Shown here one piece after another: positions 8,601 through 14,336 of a stretch of DNA of 15,957 nt (position 1 is its first letter; each line of letters begins with the position of its first letter). The notes below the pieces were generated by a model that searched no databases, was not told the DNA's origin, and saw only the letters and a program-made list of their open reading frames with translations. The position numbers and the translations under genes were made by a program. Location of the stretch: positions 1 to 15,957 of the forward strand of contig JANRKT010000213.1 of NCBI GenBank assembly GCA_033763355.1, given 5' to 3'. The DNA is from JANRKT01 sp033763355. Its GTDB lineage: Bacteria; Bacteroidota; Bacteroidia; Chitinophagales; Chitinophagaceae.

Positions 8601-9038
8601 GTACTTGGTGAAAAACTTAACTGTACAATTATAACGGAAGATTTTATTATTGATCAAAGTGTATTTATTGCAAGGCTAAATAAGAATGCAGCAAGATTCA
8701 TGCACGGAATCTTAGGTGTTTTAGCTTCTAAATTAATATCCCAATACTTTCGTCACACAAGCAATGAGTTTGATGCATTATTTCCAAAAATTAAAATTGG
8801 AGAATTTAGAGAACTACCAGTTTATAAAAATCTTGAAAAGGCTAACAATATTCTTTCCAAGAATGTAGCAAAAATCTTGTCAGCTAAAAAGAAAGACTTA
8901 AAAACTTCTTCTTTAGAACGACAGGTAGACATTTTGGTTTATAAACTTTATAAACTGACATATAACGAAGCTTCTCTCGTTGAGGGAAATACTGATTGGA
9001 TGACCATGGAAGAATACGAAAAATTTAAAATAGAGTAA
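5628..9038 (+). CDS. Eco57I-like adenine-N6 DNA methyltransferase, large defence type (1136 residues)
   Basis: Predicted S-adenosylmethionine-dependent methylase that marks adenines in host DNA. Residues 1-130 form an N-terminal domain with IGIYEV and RNKVSLRNLL. This part resembles the N-terminus of fused type IIG-like enzymes, but no convincing PD-(D/E)XK triad is visible. A helical region follows, with YYTPKEIVHYMCRESL just before the catalytic core. Motif I is DPAIGSGAF (494-502), the acidic binding strand is GVDIEKGAVDIARLRFWLSL, and catalytic motif IV is NPPY at 749-752. The last 380 residues are the likely target-recognition domain. Start: an upstream TTG frame at 5601 overlaps yhcG; ATG 5628 is preferred because MLTTIELKDIF follows it. 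From about 7880 the DNA drops to about 30% GC against about 48% in the core, a sign of domain exchange. Target sequence unknown. Confidence 0.92.
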   Translation: MLTTIELKDIFENKYDPQQWIRVLKENFGLKEVYANPRSVKIKDNNENPLATEFFVIGKLTTKDDREIGIYEVPVSSGVKIERNKVSLRNLLKEVYKNDVDAAFVVFDQKKKWRFSYVSEITVRNKEGEREKKKTDPKRYTYLMGEGERCKTAADRFTKLRTTTDLFGEGITLKAIEDAFSVDKLSKTFFDEYRRHYGRFTKYLTGKDENNKEVGKPHPFLKSVFNGHEKEARDFIKKMLGRIVFLYFLEKKGWLGVPEDKSWGHGDENFLSNLFRDCNEKENFYQQVLVPLYFNTLNEERPNDLFKIKASLFSKPGYNKLKIPYLNGGLFDDDEKHTDNLVFPQELFAELFNFFDQYNFTVYEDSPDEHTVAVDPEMLGHIFENLLEDNKDKGAYYTPKEIVHYMCRESLIEYLYTKLNPQQTESFKEIGNKQTDMFGNKARTQLSLEESVTKSKENVTRTSIEKLVLHHEASEIIEHDEAILKALKEVKICDPAIGSGAFPMGLLLEIFHLVETLYDVSPDVTAAIWKLGKGWNPAKVKEEIIQNSIYGVDIEKGAVDIARLRFWLSLIVDENSPRPLPNLDYKIVVGDSLLSKFEDEVIDIDWTVNMSKGVGPTKEIMKEQELKLYGLQHRQHLYFHVKGDKTKLQQEIRNLKIDILINQLTLSKLSFLEANPKLGGFSPTPKEIQKNLENEIRVAGYDKPIAKLKKLKESKAEALHFFDWKLDFPEVMNEKVVKGNVGFDILIGNPPYVSSKDFNKNLIELLIKKYETSQYQLDLYVAFIEKGIKLSRVNGVVSYITPNSWLKNMMFTKCRSFLLNNTSFVSIVPNLENVFVASVDSLIFILKKLVKDNQIKVYQFEDFKPVLKHRVLQSRFASNDRFVFDVETNEDFFSIIQGVRNESIKLNDVSEISRGVNPYDKARGQSEEVIRNKIYHADNKKTKTFVPELRGKHVGNYYYKWDEKHFISYGPWLAAPREEKYFSGPRIIMRQVLGEKLNCTIITEDFIIDQSVFIARLNKNAARFMHGILGVLASKLISQYFRHTSNEFDALFPKIKIGEFRELPVYKNLEKANNILSKNVAKILSAKKKDLKTSSLERQVDILVYKLYKLTYNEASLVEGNTDWMTMEEYEKFKIE

Positions 9039-9041
9039 GGC

Positions 9042-9116
9042 ATGAAAATAGCTGCCCGGCAAAATATATTATTCACCGGGGCTTCAGCAGGTATATGCCG
9101 CGTAGTTAAAAAGTAA
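9042..9116 (+). other. Micro-ORF in the methylase-mcrB gap
   Basis: The only sizeable gap in the operon (9039-9130) contains a 24-codon ATG frame starting three bases after the methylase stop. It reads MKIAARQNILFTGASAGICR and then VVKK. The ILFTGASAGI part resembles the nucleotide-binding start of short-chain dehydrogenases, so it could be a relic, but the length is too short to be sure. A short imperfect GC hairpin (GCCCGG with CCGGGGC) lies in the same gap without a T-tract. No promoter box was recognised, so readthrough into mcrB is likely. Confidence 0.2.
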
Positions 9117-9130
9117 AAAGTTCAAACATA

Positions 9131-11467
9131 ATGAAAAATCTGGCTGCCATAGTTACCAAGGAGCAGGTGCTTGCAGCGCTGGAATATTTCCTGAATAACG
9201 ATGTTGAACTTACACCCTCTGCAAAATTTGACCTGGTATATAAAGGCAAAACATTTCCACCGAAAGAAGTTGTGAGAAAAGCTGCTGAAATGGGAGGTAT
9301 TAAAAATTGGCAATCTTATAGATTAGTTGGGGGTGATCCTGCAAACATTCCATTGCAAGATCTCGGTTTTGAAATTGTACCAAAAGGAACGGTAGCTGCT
9401 TCTGGTACCAATACGCCTGTTAATATCAATTACATTCTCGTAAACATCACATGGAACAGTAAGGATTGGAAGCAACCTTCTGATGACAAAAGCGGGCATG
9501 CCTGGGTAAGCCGTGGAAATATACCTCATGAAAGCTGGAACTTTGATTTTGATAATAAAAGGAATACGAAAGAAAAAATCTATGGGTATGCGCAGTTTAC
9601 ATCACCGCCAAAAGTAACAGGAAACAATAACCTGTTGATCTTTTATTCAGATAAAAAAATCGTCGGCTTTTATGGTCGGGCGGAAATATTGCCAGAAGCA
9701 ATTGAAATAAACAAAAAAGAGAGTTATAACCTGGTTGGTGAAAAAGCTCTAAGCCTTGTACTTAAAAACAAGATAACAGATGTAAAAGAGAAAGGCTATT
9801 TGGAAGAATTAATGAGGGTTGGTCAGATAGGGTTTAGTTATTTGCAAAAGCAAAAAACTATTTTGTCCATTTTAAAAGAAGCCTTAAAACTTAACACTGG
9901 CGATGCTTATAAATTAAACTCTCTTATTGCATGGGTTAATGGTAGCTCAAAACTAATTATAACAAATGAAACCATTTATATGTCTCATCTCAATACCATT
10001 CTCTACGGCCCTCCCGGCACCGGCAAAACTTATAAAACCATTGAAAGAGCCCTTAAAATTGCCAATCCTGATTTCGGTTTTACCGGTAAAACAAGAAAAG
10101 AATTAAAAGCGGAGTATGAGCGGTTGATGAAAGACGGGCAAATTGAATTCATCACTTTTCATCAGAGCTTAAGCTATGAAGATTTTATCGAGGGCATCAA
10201 ACCTGTTGAGCCGGGACCGGAAGATGAATTTCTGAAATACGAAATAAAAGATGGCTTGTTTAAACGCCTGGCAGAACGGGCAAGCAAAGTTCCTGATACA
10301 GTGCCCACGGGTTTTTCTATTTCAGACGATGAATTTCAGAAAGCGTCGTTTTACAAAATATCACTTGGCGATACCAGCAATCCGGATGACGACCAGATTT
10401 ACAAATGGTGTATTGACAATGGATACATTGCCCTGGGCTGGGGACAGGCCAATGATTTCACCGGCTTAAATGAAAGCCAGATACAGCAAATGTCGCCGGA
10501 TAAAATAACCAAATACGCAGCCCAGGCTGTTAATTATTTTATTCACTACCTGAAAACTGGAGATTATGTTGTGGTCACCTATGGCAATTTGCAGTTCAGG
10601 GCCATTGGAAAGATTACAGGTGGCTATGAATTCAAAAATGTTGAAGGCCTGCGAACACACCAGTTCAGAAAAGTGCAGTGGCTCTTGAATGATGTTGAGC
10701 TGCCTTACGAAGAATTATACAATAAGCAATTTCAGCAACAGACAATTTACCGGCTGCATAAGCGGGAAATAAAGAAGGAGTTTTTTGTAAAAGCCGCACG
10801 GGATACAACCGCTCCAAAACCTAAGAACTATATATTGATTATTGACGAAATCAACCGGGGCAACGTTTCTCAAATTTTCGGTGAGTTAATAACGCTGATT
10901 GAAGATGACAAAAGAGCCGGTGCTGCCGAGGCATTGACAATTACTTTGCCTTACAGCAAAAAAGCATTTACCGTTCCATCAAACCTGTACATTATCGGCA
11001 CCATGAATACTGCCGACAGAAGTGTAGAGGCATTAGATACAGCATTAAGAAGAAGGTTTGCATTTGAACATATTCAGCCTGAACCAGGGTTGCTAAATAA
11101 AACCAGTGATGGAATTGATTTAGTACAACTGCTTACCACAATCAATAACCGGATTGAGTACTTGTTGACAAAAGATCATGCCATCGGACATGCCTGGCTT
11201 ATGAATGTGTTTAGTTTGCAAGATTTAAAAGCTGCATTTAAGAATAAAATATTGCCCCTCCTCCAGGAATATTTTTATAACGATTATGCCAAGATTGGCC
11301 TGGTGCTGGGCAAAAATTTTGTTGAAGCTAAAAAAGACAATCACAAATTTGCAAAATTTGATGATGAATTAGCGGCTGAGTACGGCGACAAGACAATTTA
11401 TGTTCTAAAAGAGGTTTCGGGCTTGGGATCAGAAGATTTCAAATCTATTTACGAAAAAAATACATGA
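9131..11467 (+). CDS. mcrB: McrB-like AAA+ GTPase with extra N-terminal module and embedded PUA/EVE-like domain (778 residues)
   Basis: Predicted motor and sensor subunit of an McrBC-type restriction complex; McrB hydrolyses GTP and activates the McrC nuclease. Residues 4-85 (YKGKTFPPKEVVRKA, then GGDPANIPLQDLGFEIV) resemble the N-terminal head of ScoMcrA-like enzymes. Residues 95-215 form a second module (GHAWVSRGNIPHESWNFDF and IVGFYGRAEIL), probably a DNA or base reader. The AAA core has Walker A GPPGTGKT (293-300), HQSLSYEDFIEGIKP, DEINRGN (572-578), the McrB signature GTMNTADRS (from 623) and ALRRRF (638-643). About 404-540 interrupt the core between Walker A and Walker B with ISLGD, IALGWGQANDF and GDYVVVTYG, a PUA/EVE-like pattern. 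An internal ATG at 9980 (M284) sits just before the core. The last base triplet overlaps a possible mcrC ATG. Ligands are inferred. Confidence 0.92.
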   Translation: MKNLAAIVTKEQVLAALEYFLNNDVELTPSAKFDLVYKGKTFPPKEVVRKAAEMGGIKNWQSYRLVGGDPANIPLQDLGFEIVPKGTVAASGTNTPVNINYILVNITWNSKDWKQPSDDKSGHAWVSRGNIPHESWNFDFDNKRNTKEKIYGYAQFTSPPKVTGNNNLLIFYSDKKIVGFYGRAEILPEAIEINKKESYNLVGEKALSLVLKNKITDVKEKGYLEELMRVGQIGFSYLQKQKTILSILKEALKLNTGDAYKLNSLIAWVNGSSKLIITNETIYMSHLNTILYGPPGTGKTYKTIERALKIANPDFGFTGKTRKELKAEYERLMKDGQIEFITFHQSLSYEDFIEGIKPVEPGPEDEFLKYEIKDGLFKRLAERASKVPDTVPTGFSISDDEFQKASFYKISLGDTSNPDDDQIYKWCIDNGYIALGWGQANDFTGLNESQIQQMSPDKITKYAAQAVNYFIHYLKTGDYVVVTYGNLQFRAIGKITGGYEFKNVEGLRTHQFRKVQWLLNDVELPYEELYNKQFQQQTIYRLHKREIKKEFFVKAARDTTAPKPKNYILIIDEINRGNVSQIFGELITLIEDDKRAGAAEALTITLPYSKKAFTVPSNLYIIGTMNTADRSVEALDTALRRRFAFEHIQPEPGLLNKTSDGIDLVQLLTTINNRIEYLLTKDHAIGHAWLMNVFSLQDLKAAFKNKILPLLQEYFYNDYAKIGLVLGKNFVEAKKDNHKFAKFDDELAAEYGDKTIYVLKEVSGLGSEDFKSIYEKNT

Positions 11468-11502
11468 CCCTTTGTGCCGCCGTGCCTTTGTGGTTCAAAA
11501 AA
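11468..11502 (+). repeat. Short repetitive leader element between mcrB and mcrC
   Basis: Directly after the mcrB stop the sequence has two copies of CCTTTGTG (11469-11476 and 11485-11492) around GCCGCCGTG, then GTTCAAAAAA. Similar CTTTGTGCC..GTGGTT phrases occur, from memory, as intergenic boilerplate in many bacterial genomes. It can be read in frame as the first codons of an extended mcrC, but it looks like a noncoding dispersed element rather than conserved protein. Confidence 0.5.
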
Positions 11503-11505
11503 GCC

Positions 11506-12831
11506 ATGCCAACCAGAAACGTCATACGGGTTTCAGAGTTTGAAAAGCTTTACTACGATGATGCAAAGCTTTTCAAACAAAAACATTGGGAAGCCTTATG
11601 CCGTTACCAGGAGCAGCAATCCAAAAAGGAAGATGTTATTGAGTATTTCCGCATTCTCAACAAAGGCGTTCAATTTACGAACTATGTAGGGGTAATACAG
11701 GCCGGCAACCTTACCATCGAAGTGCTTCCAAAAACAGACAAAGGCTCAACCACAGCAGCTAATGAAAGCTTTGAACACCTGGACAAGGAAACGGCAATTG
11801 AAAAACAAAAATGGCATGATGTGCTGCTGCAAATGCTGAAAGAATGCAGGCTGCTGCAGGTAAACCACGTGGACTATGCCAATCTGAATTTAAAGAGCAA
11901 CTCCATACTGGAAATTTACCTGGAGCTATTTTTAAATCACACAGAAAAACTTTTGCATGAAGGGCTGATAAAAAAATACAAAAAATCCGAAGGCAATCGG
12001 TTTGCGCTGAAAGGGCAATTGTTGTTTTCAAAAAATCTTTCTCTCAATCTTGTTCACCAGGAGCGTTTTTATGTGCGGTACTCGGAATACAACAAGATCA
12101 ATATTTTTAACCAGTTGCTGTATAAAACCATTTGTTTAATTCCCCAACTCAGCACCAACCCCTGGCTGTCGGATAAAGTGAACCGGTTGCTTTTGGATTT
12201 TCCAGAACTGCCGGATTGCCGGGTAACTGCAGAAACATTTTCAAGGCTGGTTTTCGACAGAAAGACGGAGCGGTACAAAGAAGCCCTGCTGATCAGCAAA
12301 ATGCTCTTATTGAATTACCGTCCGGATATAACAGGCGGCGCTGAAAATGTAATCGCCATTTTGTTTGATATGAATGAGCTGTGGGAAGAGTTTGTATACC
12401 GGCGGTTAAAAAAAGAAGAAAAAGAATATGGCATAACAGTACAGCGTCAACAATCAACGAGCTTCTGGAAAACGGATTTGCTTTATCGTTCAAAGACTAT
12501 ACGACCGGATATTGTGATAAAAAAAGAAAACGAGGTTATTGTTCTGGATACGAAATGGAAAATAATTGAAGATTTGATACCGGCCGATGATGACCTGAAG
12601 CAAATGTTTACGTACAATTTATTTTGGCACTGTAAAAAAAGTGTACTTCTTTATCCGGCTGAACGGAGCCGGTCCAATGAGGGAAGTTTTTATGATTTCA
12701 ACATACCTGGCCAATTCGATACAAAATGTTCGGTGGAAACAATTTCTGTATTAAATGAAAGCCATAAGTTAGATAAAGATTTGGGTAAAAAAATACTTAC
12801 CAGAGTTCTGGGAGAAGCTCCGCCGGCTTAG
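11506..12831 (+). CDS. mcrC: McrC-like PD-(D/E)XK nuclease subunit (441 residues)
   Basis: Predicted nuclease partner of McrB: the McrB ring translocates on DNA and McrC supplies the cut. The N-terminal part (EYFRILNKGVQFTNYVGVIQ, then LTIEVLPK) is the McrB-contacting domain of the family. The nuclease motif is near the C-terminus: IRPDIVI (D at nucleotides 12508-12510) and VIVLDTKWK (D at 12547, K at 12553), an intact PD-(D/E)XK set. Length agrees with the family. An earlier ATG at 11464 overlaps the mcrB stop as ATGA and would add 14 residues (MTLCAAVPLWFKKA) encoded by a repeat-like leader; the ATG at 11506 is preferred because the conserved protein starts with PTRNVIRVSEFEKL. Last gene of the defence operon, followed by a hairpin. 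Confidence 0.92.
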   Translation: MPTRNVIRVSEFEKLYYDDAKLFKQKHWEALCRYQEQQSKKEDVIEYFRILNKGVQFTNYVGVIQAGNLTIEVLPKTDKGSTTAANESFEHLDKETAIEKQKWHDVLLQMLKECRLLQVNHVDYANLNLKSNSILEIYLELFLNHTEKLLHEGLIKKYKKSEGNRFALKGQLLFSKNLSLNLVHQERFYVRYSEYNKINIFNQLLYKTICLIPQLSTNPWLSDKVNRLLLDFPELPDCRVTAETFSRLVFDRKTERYKEALLISKMLLLNYRPDITGGAENVIAILFDMNELWEEFVYRRLKKEEKEYGITVQRQQSTSFWKTDLLYRSKTIRPDIVIKKENEVIVLDTKWKIIEDLIPADDDLKQMFTYNLFWHCKKSVLLYPAERSRSNEGSFYDFNIPGQFDTKCSVETISVLNESHKLDKDLGKKILTRVLGEAPPA

Positions 12832-12838
12832 GAGCTTT
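12814..12838 (+). terminator. Hairpin at the end of the defence operon
   Basis: A perfect 7-pair stem (AAGCTCC at 12815-12821 with GGAGCTT at 12831-12837, plus a G-T pair) closes a 9-base loop and overlaps the mcrC stop codon. There is no strong T-tract, so it may be a weak terminator or an mRNA 3'-end stabiliser. The rest of the gap to 12954 shows nothing I can assign. Confidence 0.4.
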
Positions 12839-12954
12839 CACCGGCACGTAATCAACAATAAAATATTTGTGAGGAAGCAAACAGCTGCAATGGGTTTATC
12901 ACCTGTACTACCCCCATTTCACCCGCCAAAATCACCATCTCATTCACATACACA

Positions 12955-12985
12955 TTGCTTTGGCAATACCATCACTGCATCTTTG
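12955..12985 (+). promoter_or_regulatory. Probable promoter for the genes after the defence operon
   Basis: TTG at 12955-12957, a 20-base spacer and CATCTTTG at 12978-12985 match the Bacteroidota promoter pattern with one mismatch in the -7 box. Transcription would start near 12992, giving an A-rich leader before the ATG at 13023. It would make the downstream secreted-protein gene independent of the defence operon. Confidence 0.5.
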
Positions 12986-13022
12986 TGCTGTAAAAAAATT
13001 ATTGACCATTAAACCTTAAACA

Positions 13023-13178
13023 ATGAGGGGCAAATACATCACCACACAAATTCTGCTGGCATGCCTGTCGGAAAAACCGGCTGAAACGCCAAAAACAGCA
13101 GCGCAAAAATCAGCTTCAATCCTTAGCGACTATATAATAATATGGAGCAGGGAAAAAGAGAAAACATCAGCGAAGTAA
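13023..13178 (+). CDS. Possible 51-residue peptide, lipoprotein-like start
   Basis: The frame starts MRGKYITTQILLACLSEKPA and ends at TAA 13176-13178. The LLAC could act as a lipobox, but the hydrophobic stretch is short for a signal peptide, and the remainder is Lys/Ala/Ser-rich with no family I recognise. Support comes from the start region: ACCATTAAACCTTA at 13005-13018 lies 4 bases before this ATG and recurs identically at 14318-14331, 5 bases before the cytochrome gene start. A promoter lies about 40-70 bases upstream. It may instead be a truncated gene or an untranslated leader of the next gene, 19 bases downstream. Confidence 0.35.
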   Translation: MRGKYITTQILLACLSEKPAETPKTAAQKSASILSDYIIIWSREKEKTSAK

Positions 13179-13197
13179 ATAAGGCAGAAAAAATAAA

Positions 13198-13794
13198 ATG
13201 ATGAAGAAAATATTTTCCATCCTGCTTTTACTTGCGGCAATAAATGGCCTGGCACAAAAACAAAGCGCAGGCACACCCGCAGAACTGGTAACCGGTGATT
13301 CCACCTGGTGGACCATCTCAACACTTTCAACGGTGGGCTATGTAAATACCACTCCCGGCGCTTATTACAATACTTATAAAAGCGGCGGCGGCATGATCGT
13401 AAAATTCAAATTTAAACCCAACGGCCGTTTTGAATTTATGCTTTATGTTCAGGCCAATACTTACGGCACTGATACCGAAACGTGGACGCATACAGAAGGA
13501 ACAGCTGAATTTAAAAAGGATCCAAAAGGCCAGAACATTTTTATAACCCGTGCAGAAAAAGGCATTTACCGTATCACAAAAAACGGGCACAGCACATCAC
13601 GAGCTATTCCAGAAAATGAACTGGCGGGGCAACATTCCGGTATATTTCTGTGGGAAAAAACCATGCTCAAAGACGACCCCGGGCACATTTATCTTCTTAC
13701 GATTGACCTGGAAAAATATCCACATGCTGATGTGAGCAATCCTTCAACAATAAACCCGGACTGGATTTCAAAATTTCATATACCCCATAAATAA
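13198..13794 (+). CDS. Secreted protein of unknown function (198 residues)
   Basis: Starts with a Sec signal peptide, MMKKIFSILLLLAAINGLAQ, with probable cleavage after GLA near residue 19, so the product is expected in the periplasm or outside the cell. The mature part is rich in beta-type, aromatic segments: STWWTIST, GGGMIVKFKFKPNGRFEFML, QANTYGTDTETWTHTEGTAEF, then ITRAEKGIYRITKNG. The alternating pattern suggests a small beta-barrel or lipocalin-like fold, but I do not recognise a named family. The start is one of two adjacent ATGs (13198 or 13201) after an A-rich stretch. A terminator follows at 13821. It has no visible link to the defence operon. Confidence 0.85.
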   Translation: MMKKIFSILLLLAAINGLAQKQSAGTPAELVTGDSTWWTISTLSTVGYVNTTPGAYYNTYKSGGGMIVKFKFKPNGRFEFMLYVQANTYGTDTETWTHTEGTAEFKKDPKGQNIFITRAEKGIYRITKNGHSTSRAIPENELAGQHSGIFLWEKTMLKDDPGHIYLLTIDLEKYPHADVSNPSTINPDWISKFHIPHK

Positions 13795-13820
13795 CAGGCA
13801 GTACGATGTGTTGATGTTTG

Positions 13821-13854
13821 AAACCGCTTCCTTTTCAGGAGGTGGTTTTTTATT
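13821..13854 (+). terminator. Intrinsic terminator after the secreted-protein gene
   Basis: An 11-pair stem with two wobble pairs (AAACCGCTTCC at 13821-13831 with GGAGGTGGTTT at 13838-13848) closes the loop TTTTCA and runs into TTTTTTA. It lies 27 bases after the stop codon, a standard position. Confidence 0.8.
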
Positions 13855-13916
13855 TGCGAAACCACATTGCCTGCTATCTTCTCTTATTACTCCATTTAGA
13901 TTTAAAAATACATCAT

Positions 13917-13938
13917 GCGTTGGTGGGGACACCAACGC
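13917..13938 (+). repeat. Perfect 9-pair intergenic palindrome (REP-like)
   Basis: GCGTTGGTG and CACCAACGC surround the loop GGGA. It sits in a 240-base gap between the terminator at 13821 and the ATG at 14095. Two overlapping frames across this gap (13808-14098 and 13818-14183) are not convincing, because they read through the terminator or out of frame into the next gene and show no domain. I recall similar GTTGGTG..CACCAAC palindromes as dispersed repeats in Bacteroidota, unverified here. No T-tract follows, so a terminator is unlikely. Confidence 0.55.
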
Positions 13939-14094
13939 TGGCTGGGTGGCCATTTTCTTTTATTACTCATTTATTATGTTCTTCCTCCCAACTCATTTCA
14001 TGCTGTTGTTTCTTCAATTCACACAGCGCTGCATTGCCCGCCGGCATTTGCAAAATTATCTTGCAGCAGGTTTTAAAAACAATTCATCTCATTT

Positions 14095-14304
14095 ATGAAA
14101 AAGATACTCCAGGCCGCAGCAATAATGGTTATGACAGCTTCAGTCGTATTTGCTGCGGCCCGTTCCCGCCATGTGATCCGTGAAAGTTGTCAAAGGGAAT
14201 GGAACAAAAGTTTCCAGCAAACAGGAAATGCTGTAAAGAAAGATATCAAATCATGTTTTGCACCCGGGAGTATTTTATACAGGCAAATCAGCTTAGTTAA
14301 ATAA
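14095..14304 (+). CDS. Small exported protein of unknown function (69 residues)
   Basis: Begins MKKILQAAAIMVMTASVVFA, a clear Sec signal peptide with cleavage likely after VFA or AAA near residues 19-21. The remaining 48 residues are basic and contain two Cys (ESCQREW and KSCFAPGS) that could form a disulfide outside the cytoplasm. I recognise no family. It lies 32 bases before the cytochrome gene on the same strand and may be cotranscribed with it. The short length makes the call moderate; the signal peptide is the main evidence. Confidence 0.55.
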   Translation: MKKILQAAAIMVMTASVVFAAARSRHVIRESCQREWNKSFQQTGNAVKKDIKSCFAPGSILYRQISLVK

Positions 14305-14336
14305 CAAATCATCATTAACCATTAAACCTTATCATC

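Noticed and set aside
961..13200. Search for a direct repeat of the tRNA-Glu 3' end (attachment site) at the far side of the island
   Set aside because: No copy of the T-arm or acceptor sequence was seen after mcrC, and no integrase gene is present in the window.
13808..14183. Two overlapping Cys/Leu-rich frames of 96 and 121 residues
   Set aside because: They start at a terminator, cross a palindrome and overlap the signal-peptide gene at 14095 out of frame. Composition looks like translated noncoding sequence.
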